In this document: one piece after another, positions 56,976-64,000 of the stretch
Position numbering within the stretch: the first letter of the stretch is position 1
Layout: each line of letters starts with the position of its first letter
Origin: Loxodes magnus
Lineage: Eukaryota; Ciliophora; Karyorelictea; Loxodida; Loxodidae
Reading direction: 5' to 3'
Assembly (NCBI GenBank): GCA_946699065.1
Contig: CAMPDV010000246.1
Coordinates: 310,001 to 374,000, forward strand
DNA: 64,000 nt
Translations under genes and position numbers: made by a program
The notes under the pieces: model-generated
What the model was told of the DNA's origin: nothing
Seen by the model: only the letters and a program-made list of their open reading frames with translations
Databases searched by the model: none

Positions 56976-58232
56976 ATATTTAAATAGAGAAAATATTAGA
57001 CGAAAGCAAAAAGCTGTCATTACTAGTAATTAAATAAATAGGGGATAATTAAATATCTTAGAGCATTTTATTAAATAAAGTCTAAACCTTTAAAAGTATT
57101 ATAGTCGCTTTAGTGAGTGAAACTATATCTATAAAGAATAAAGAAACTAGCAAAATCAGCTTAATATAGTTATTAGCTTTATATTAGATAGATATTTTAA
57201 TAATTAAGAACTATTTGTAAAATAGCGATTTATAGTAGATGCTAATTATTAAATAGCTAGAATTGGGCTAATAGACTAAACTAGAAGGTTAATTATGAAT
57301 GGAAAATTAGTTAGGTAAGTGAACTTAATATATCTTGTCTGCAAATAAATGAAATATGATGGTATTTAAAGAAGGGGCTTATATACTTTTAGTAATTTTG
57401 AATGGCTATTTAAATATAGCTTCTAGAGTATTGAAAAAGGATTAAAATCGAAGTTTCCTTATTTTATAAAGGTGTTAATGGATCCAGATAATTATGGAAG
57501 CGATAAGTTAAAGTATTTATTATGAAGAGTTCTGGTTATTAGGTTAAAATAAATTTTTAAATTAGATATCTTTCAAGACATATGTCCATATATATAAGTC
57601 TAGTTCATTGGTATTAACTATATTTCTTAAGCTGCTAGTAATTTAATTAAGGTATAAGTAGTAAAGAAGAATAGAAATTTATCGATAGGAATCGCAATTT
57701 TTTATAGTTATTGAATATCTGTTGGCTTATCTTAGCTATATTTATAAATTTAGTTAATAGAGTTCGAACAATAGTAACTTAAACTAAAATGCTATTATAT
57801 TATACTGAGACAAAAGCATTTAATCACTTTTCTCCTAAATTTTGTATATTTACATATGATTAGATTCTAAGTTCGTAAATCTTAAAAGCTATTCATAGTC
57901 AAATTAGTAATCTCTTTTATATTCCATAATTTTAGTTTTAGTAATTTTGGAAAAATATCTAATTTAAATCTACTACTTGATATAATATAAAATTGAAGAG
58001 AAAACTAGCATTCATGTACTAGTTCACTAATATAAAAGCAATTACAGTAAGTTTGTAAGATACAACTGCTTCTAAAGATATTCATGCTTGAGAAATTCTT
58101 TATTTATATCTTATAAACTAATTTCATTTTTATTCGCTTTACATAGAAAAACATTTCAAAATAAACTTTTTATCTAAGAGTCTCATTATATTTTTCTGAA
58201 GATAGGCTTTTATATCCTTTCTTTAAAAAGTG
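56976..58232. other. AT-rich spacer
   Basis: Partly similar to 2.4-4.1 kb, as expected from the duplication. No gene recognised. Confidence 0.45.
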
Positions 58233-58569
58233 ATGAATAATTAATTAATTAATTTCAACTAAAAAAGTTTTTGGACCGGAAACTCCTTTCCGATTGCACG
58301 ACCCGACGCTCTCTTTTTATGGAATAACGGGGATATCCTGTTGTGCTCCAGACACAGCTGCTAGAGAGCTCCATCGCTATGAGCAGCCGGGCTTCAAGCC
58401 CCTACCAAGAGCGGATAATCTCAAAGACAGCGTTCCCTTCAGAAAATGACTCTGAACAGGGACTTTCTCAGCGACAGGAAAGAAACTTGTTCCTAGCCAT
58501 AAAACCAGAAAGTGTTGTTACGAAAGTCATTCTCAGCTCCCACCATCTTTTCAATTATATGAATAATTA
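58233..58569 (+). mobile_element. SINE-like element E, copy 2, with 11-bp target duplication
   Basis: Body 58244-58558 flanked by the direct repeat ATGAATAATTA (58233-58243 and 58559-58569). GC-richer than its flanks. Contains a short open frame (MSSRASSPYQERIISK) that is not conserved in copy 1, so it is probably not coding. GGGCTTCAAGCCCC resembles a Pol III B box. The inner sequence corresponds to 14.40-14.70 kb. Confidence 0.7.
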
Positions 58570-59955
58570 TATTACTATTGCTTATAGAAAGAACTTCTTA
58601 GACATTCAAAAGCTTTATAATTTTACCAAATACTCTATAAATTAGAGAGCTATTTCATAATTATATAGTTACCTGGTTATTAAAGATTTAAGCAAGATAT
58701 TTTAGACTATAGCAAATCAATATTATGGTCTTTTCTGTAAATCGAATAGAAAAAAACTAGGAAATAGTCAAGAAATTTAATATTTTGAGAGCTTTAATCA
58801 GATTACTATTAAATTTAATTGATTGTGAGAATAAACTCTTAATGCTCCAATGTAAAAAACGGATAAAAAGAGCAGGAAATTCCTAAAAGCTTCAAGATTA
58901 GAAATAAAGAATAAAGTATGTAGGAATGTATGATACTTTTAGCATCAAAGCTTGCTTAGTTTATGATACAAATTTAAAACTAAGATAAGAGTAAAAAGAA
59001 TAACTCTATTATTTTAAAAAGAATCTAGAATTTAGTTAATTGAGAGATTTAGTATGCTAAATAATCAGATGCCATATATTTTTCTCACTTTGTCAAGAAT
59101 TTAAATTTTAGTGTACCAATATAGTAATTTTAAAGAATTGCTATATGAATTATTAACGATTATAAGAAGAAAAAATGAGATAAAAAATTAAAAAGAAACT
59201 TCAGAAGCAAACTTAGAATGATGATTAACTTTCGTTAAAACTTAATAAAAATAGTGTATTTTTTGTAATGAAATAAATAGATAAGATTGCTTAGGAATTA
59301 AAACTAAATAGATATTCTATTCTGTAATTTAATTTAAACCTTTTTTGAAATATTAGGATAAAAAAGCTTAGATTCTAATTAGATTTAACATTAGTGAAAG
59401 ACTTAAGTTGTATTATTAGAAGATAAATAAAATTATAAAGTAGAAACTGTTTAAAATTGAAATTATGAAAGAATTCTTCTAAGAAAGTTTCCTTAGGAAT
59501 ATACTGATGTCTAGAGAATAATAGATCCAGTATAAATTACTTAAGTGTAATTCCTGAAATATAATGCATTAATTGAATAAATGTTAAATGCCTTAATCAG
59601 GAGATTATTTCCATTTATAAACTGAAAATCTATTTATATAATTTCTATTATAGCACAGTTAACATCACATTGATACCTAATCGAGTTCAATTTGCTTCAT
59701 TTTATAGAATTATTTTAATCTTAATTTTTGTGTTAAAATATTCTTTCAATCATAAACAGAAATAGCATATCAGAAGTTGTTCATAAAATTTCAGATAATT
59801 CATAAGAAAATATAGGATAATGGTATAGATGAGTATTTAGAATTAGATAAATTTGTTATTTTGGTAAAATTTCATAATGATTATATCTAAAATAATACGA
59901 ATTTAAACAAAGTAGCATTTTAATATTTTAATCTAAAAGATTTATCTAATTAAAA
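58570..59955. other. AT-rich spacer
   Basis: About 1.4 kb; nothing recognised. Confidence 0.5.
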
Positions 59956-60039
59956 TGCATGCGGTGAGATTTGAACTCACGCGGGATTTCTCCCACTAGA
60001 ACTTGAGTCTAGCGCCTTGGACCGCTCGACCACACATGC
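59956..60039 (-). tRNA. tRNA-Leu (anticodon CAA), one D-arm variant
   Basis: 84-nt class II tRNA-Leu(CAA). It differs from the two other copies at one visible base in the D-arm / A-box region (GGCCGAG becomes GGTCGAG on the tRNA strand), inside the internal promoter. Anticodon and T arm are unchanged. Whether it is still expressed is uncertain. Confidence 0.93.
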
Positions 60040-60808
60040 TTATTTACTTTTTCTAAAATCCTATTTATTAGTAGTCATTAAAACCTTTAGTATATATATA
60101 TTTGCAATCAAATTATTTAATCAACTTTTATTATTTTTTCAAATTATATAAAAGACAATCTTCTTTTTCATTCCAGACAATTTAAAAATTAAGTGAATTT
60201 TGGATTTGAACCTATTTTAGTTTAATACAATTTAATTATTAAATAATGATGCCAAACATTGAACAGATCATTAGTAGACTCTCGATTTATTAATTTTTTA
60301 TAACTCAAAGTTTTCAAAAGCCAACTTGAATTCTAAACGCACTTAAATCAATTTTTATCTTAATAATTACGCATAATATTTTATTTTAAATGAAGGAAAC
60401 ACTTTTAGAATCTACTTAGAAGTATTTACTTATATCTCTTATTATTGCTTATTACAATTAACTTTTACTTTCTAGAGAATAGTTAATAGCATCTAAATTA
60501 TGTATAGCTTCATATTATCCAGAAAGCAAATAACTTTTATTTAGATCCTTATTTTTTTTGATTTAATGCTTTTAATAAGTTTTATTAAGAACATCATATA
60601 TCCGTTTGTTTGAAGATAATATTTACATCATAACCAATTTAAAAGTAAAAGTACGAGATTAAAAATTTAAGATAATAAAGTCAAAAATACACTAAAGAGC
60701 TAAATATCTAATAAGCTTGAAAGTCTAAATAAGCCTAAAATAAGAATAAGCGATATTCATAATATTCAAATTAATTATTAAAGGAATCATATTACTTTAA
60801 GTAAAAAG
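60040..60808. other. AT-rich spacer
   Basis: Nothing recognised. Confidence 0.5.
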
Positions 60809-61304
60809 GAAACATAGAAACATAGAAACATAGAAACATAGAAACATAGAAACATAGAAACATAGAAACATAGAAACATAGAAACATAGAAACATAGAAA
60901 CATAGAAACATAGAAACATAGAAACATAGAAACATAGAAACATAGAAACATAGAAACATAGAAACATAGAAACATAGAAACATAGAAACATAGAAACATA
61001 GAAACATAGAAACATAGAAACATAGAAACATAGAAACATAGAAACATAGAAACATAGAAACATAGAAACATAGAAACATAGAAACATAGAAACATAGAAA
61101 CATAGAAACATAGAAACATAGAAACATAGAAACATAGAAACATAGAAACATAGAAACATAGAAACATAGAAACATAGAAACATAGAAACATAGAAACATA
61201 GAAACATAGAAACATAGAAACATAGAAACATAGAAACATAGAAACATAGAAACATAGAAACATAGAAACATAGAAACATAGAAACATAGAAACATAGAAA
61301 CATA
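60809..61304. repeat. 8-bp tandem repeat (GAAACATA)n, 62 perfect units
   Basis: 496 bp of exact GAAACATA repeats, bounded by GTAAAAAG and GAGTTAAAAT. Because 8 is not a multiple of 3, all three minus-strand frames are open and read the same eight-residue repeat; this is a property of the repeat and not a gene. It lies between tRNA-Leu and kinase A and is absent from the parallel modules at 6.0-9.0 and 39.6-39.9 kb. Perfect identity implies recent expansion. Confidence 0.97.
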
Positions 61305-61776
61305 GAGTTAAAATAAAATTAGAAATTAAGATTATTTATAAATGTAGACTTATTACTATTAATTAAACAAATCTGATTTTAACCTACTCTATATTTAATA
61401 ATCATTATGCCTTTTTATTATTTTTTATTATTTATATTAGTGGAAATTATTTTCTTGGTTATTACGTATATTGATATAACATGATTTATTATTAAGGATT
61501 GAAAATGATATGCACTAAAAGTTTTACCGATTTTTAAAATATAAGAAAGTAATTGGTTCTTGACTTTTAAAGGGAAAAATAGATTTATTAGATTCTTAAA
61601 ATGATTTTCCAAATTTAGTCTGTCGTAATAGATTTCTTAGTTTCGAAAATTTTATAGTTTGCCTGGCTTGCTAGAACATAAATGATTATATTGTTAAAAT
61701 AAGAATAGCATAAATAAAGAATATATTTGATAAAAGAATTATAAGTTTTAAAAGTAAATAAGTATAAATTATTCCT
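61305..61776. other. AT-rich 3' flank of kinase A
   Basis: Sequence close to the kinase 3' end is similar to the flank at 9.0 kb. No separate gene recognised. Confidence 0.5.
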
Positions 61777-63363
61777 TCATTTCTTCTTGTTGGCTTTTTT
61801 CTTTTCGCTTTATTTTTGCCTTAAGTTTGGACTTTATTTGCTATTTTACTCTTACTATTCGATTGCCATTACGTTCTCTTAAGCCTGCGTATTGGAAATT
61901 GTTTCCACATTTACTATTGTTTTATAGAAAGACTGACTTTAATTGTTATAATCCTAAAAAATGTGTTCAGAATTTTATTAAGGCTTATTCTTTACTTCCT
62001 CAAAACTCTAAAGATATAATTTTTCTAAAATTTCTTCTTCACTTTCTGCTTCTTATAATTCAGATTAATAGCAATCCTGTAATTCAAGTAGATCTTTTAT
62101 TTAGTTTTCATTTAACTAAAACTGAGTACATAGAGGAATTTCCATTACTTTCGTTAAAAGTTCTTTACTTGGCATTTTATTCATATACCTTTTTTAAATT
62201 TCATTACCTAAAAGCTCAATTTGGTTTCCACAGTAGTCTAATCTATCAACTAATTCTTCTATTTGCTACTTTATTTAAAAGTATTAACCATAATCGCTAT
62301 ATTTAACTAAAACTTAATAAAAGGAATAGTTAGCTATTTTAATTAAGCCTAGTTATAGTTACAAATGTTCTTACTCTTCAGCTTCTTCTAATCACTAACT
62401 AGCTTATTATATCTGTGTTTTTATTTGGTTAGCAATATTTTAAATGTCTATTTCTTGCATTTAAATAGCAGGAGCTTAAAATTTCGTTGAAAATCACTTA
62501 TGACTTATTATTTCATAAATGCTTTTCCTTTAAAATGGATTTAGTTACAGCATTTTGTCTAGCAAGTCTTTACACTCAGAACTACAATTTAAACTCTAGA
62601 TTGCTAGTTAAGCGTTTTGCTGACTCAAATAAGAAATTATATAACCTTAAGAATCTCTTGGCAAAAACTTTTAGCCAGTTAGCATAAAATAAAGTATACA
62701 TCCTGCACTTCAGATGTCTACTTTGAAGCTTTGCTTATATTACTTAGAAAACACTTCAGGTGCTGAAAAATTTCTTGTTCCACATTTTGTACTTATATAT
62801 GAGGGGTTTTTTGATAAGTTTTTAGATAAGCCAAAATCAGCTATTTTTAAACGATAAACTCCTGCTTACTTAGTGATAAGAAGATTTTCAGGCTTAACGT
62901 CTCTATGTATTATATTTTTATCAGCTAAGTACTTCAATCCATTGCAAAGATCTTTGAATAGCTATTAAGCTTAAGTTTCATTTAATTTTTTGGTCTCTTA
63001 ATTGAATACAAAATCTGTAAGAGTTCCACCAGAGACATACTCTTATATAATCCAAACTTAATTGTCTTCATCCATTAATTTTCCTTAAACTTTAACTACA
63101 TTCTCGCACTGAATGCCTTCACTATTTGATATCTCTCTTCTTTTTAATAGATCAATTAACTCATTAGCATTAGGAATGTTTCTGGGAATGTTTTCATAAT
63201 CTAGTTTTTTCAAAGCTACATAGCAGTTAGGATACTAATCAGGAGGGTTTACTTCTAAGATGTTACTAGGCTCGTTTTTTTTGCAAGCTAAAAAAACAGA
63301 ACCCATACCTCCCTAGCCAATCTTTTTCAAAATCCTATAATTGCTCTTAATCTAGCCTTCCAT
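61777..63363 (-). CDS. Family-A Ser/Thr protein kinase, intact copy
   Basis: ATG 63363-63361 to TGA 61779-61777: exactly 529 codons without frameshift, reading TAA/TAG as Gln and internal TGA as Trp. Kinase domain about residues 9-292: glycine loop GQGGMGSV (16-23), YVALK with Lys52, HRDVKPEN with Asp155, DFGLSK with Asp176, CGTRNFSAPE (APE 201-203), VDI-TGA-SAGCILYFML (TGA = residue 218, family Trp), SHK-TGA-FSTKF (residue 290, the HPWF tryptophan) and ASQ-TGA-LEEAEE (324). A charged C-terminal extension of ~235 residues with coiled-coil character (LVDRLDYCGNQIELL; SEEEILEKLYLQ) ends SEKKKANKKK then TGA. All catalytic residues are present, so it is probably active. CaMK/CHK-like by its motifs; subfamily unsure. 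It is the best evidence in the window for the code and the only fully intact host gene with a complete catalytic set. Confidence 0.93.
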
Positions 63364-64000
63364 TTTATAAAATAGCAAATAACCTTGAACTTAAATTAAA
63401 GCAAAAGACAACAAGTAGCACTATAATAGGTTCTTAAACCAAATTTTAAAAGAATTAACTATAATTAAAGCATTAGAATTAATAGTAACTACTAAATAAC
63501 TTTAATTATAATCCCTTTATAAATGCCAAGATAAAGATACTCTACTTGAAATTTTCAAATCGCTTTTGATTTTATTCTCATATTGATATTTTATAAAAGT
63601 TGATGCTAGATAATTAAACATATTCACTAATAAATTTAGAAATTAATTACATCTTTTTCTAAGAAAAAAACACTTTTATTGTAAATAGCAAGGAATTAAA
63701 GAAAAGCCTTTATATTAAAATAATTATATTTGCTCTTAATTTTGAAAGCTTTATCTTGATGCTATTTCAATTGCTTAACTAGTCATAAAGAGAATAATAA
63801 GACTGAAAGTTCAGCAATTTTATTTTCCACAGAAAGTAAAAAAGTTAGATTGGAGATTTGGATTGAAATTGTACAAAGTTAAGACTTAAGTTAATAAGCT
63901 GAGGATAATAACTTAAATAAGCTACTAAAATATAGAAAAATTGTTTAAGGTGTATTAATAAAGTAACAGCAAGCGAAAACCTTGGGATAAATTTATCATT
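63364..64000. other. Upstream flank of kinase A
   Basis: Partly similar to 10.63-11.0 kb upstream of copy 1, then unique AT-rich DNA to the window end. No promoter motif or gene recognised. Confidence 0.45.

Noticed and set aside
58343-58645. 100-codon plus-strand frame in element E
   Set aside because: Not conserved in the other E copy and runs beyond the element into its flank.
60787-61303. Three overlapping minus-strand frames of about 167 codons
   Set aside because: All read the same eight-residue repeat from the 8-bp satellite; period not divisible by 3, no start signal, not a gene.
61827-62687. Plus-strand open frames at 61827-62306, 62487-62687 and their likeness at 9751-9951
   Set aside because: Antisense to the kinase-A coding frame; the kinase motifs lie on the minus strand.
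1-64000. Tetrahymena/Paramecium-type code (TGA as the only stop, never sense)
   Set aside because: Would place premature stops at identical conserved Trp positions in independent kinases and in the P5 ATPase, while the frames stay open for hundreds of codons beyond.
1-64000. CRISPR arrays, bacterial operons, telomeric repeats, rRNA
   Set aside because: None seen; tRNA and kinase features are eukaryotic and no telomere repeat tract is present.

Overview
This window looks like nuclear DNA of a ciliate with a fully reassigned stop-codon set. Every recognisable coding region is full of in-frame TAA and TAG at glutamine positions. TGA also falls inside otherwise intact frames at positions where the protein family has tryptophan (kinase D-I-W-S and H-P-W-L/F motifs), yet the same genes end in TGA. 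That combination (TAA/TAG = Gln, TGA = Trp inside and stop at the end) is the karyorelict / Condylostoma type of code. Low gene density, about three-quarters A+T, many decayed repeats and duplicated tRNA genes would fit a repeat-retaining karyorelict such as Loxodes; the species is inference. Standard-code ORF calls are nearly useless here, so coordinates below come from reading with TGA as the only terminator.

Layout. 0.3-10.6 kb: tRNA-Ser(AGA), a decayed family-B kinase, retroposon A, coiled-coil/zinc-knuckle ORF remnants, tRNA-Leu(CAA), and a family-A kinase with two frameshifts. 11.7-21.0 kb: a transposon graveyard with knuckle ORFs, short unknown ORFs, retroposons C, E and an inverted pair of B. 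21.2-29.1 kb: an open family-B kinase with a Gln/Asn-rich tail, tRNA-Ser, and a near-complete SERCA-type P-type ATPase with a degenerate phosphorylation motif. 29-36.4 kb: mostly unexplained AT-rich DNA. 36.4-40.4 kb: 5' half of a P5-type ATPase joined to duplicated fragments, tRNA-Leu and a kinase-A fragment. 40.4-47.9 kb: ORFs interleaved with retroposons A, B and C. 47.9-53.1 kb: second copy of the kinase-B / tRNA-Ser / ATPase module. 53.7-63.4 kb: second copy of the tRNA-Ser / decayed kinase-B / tRNA-Leu / kinase-A module, with E, an inverted A and a 62-unit 8-bp satellite; it ends in the one completely open kinase A.

Two themes explain most of the window: repeated segmental duplication of kinase-tRNA-ATPase modules (offsets of about 26.6 kb and 53-54 kb), and several short retroposon families (A, B, C) with unrelated bodies but one shared 3' hairpin tail, as expected if one retroelement machinery recognises that tail. 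No reverse transcriptase was recognised in the window.
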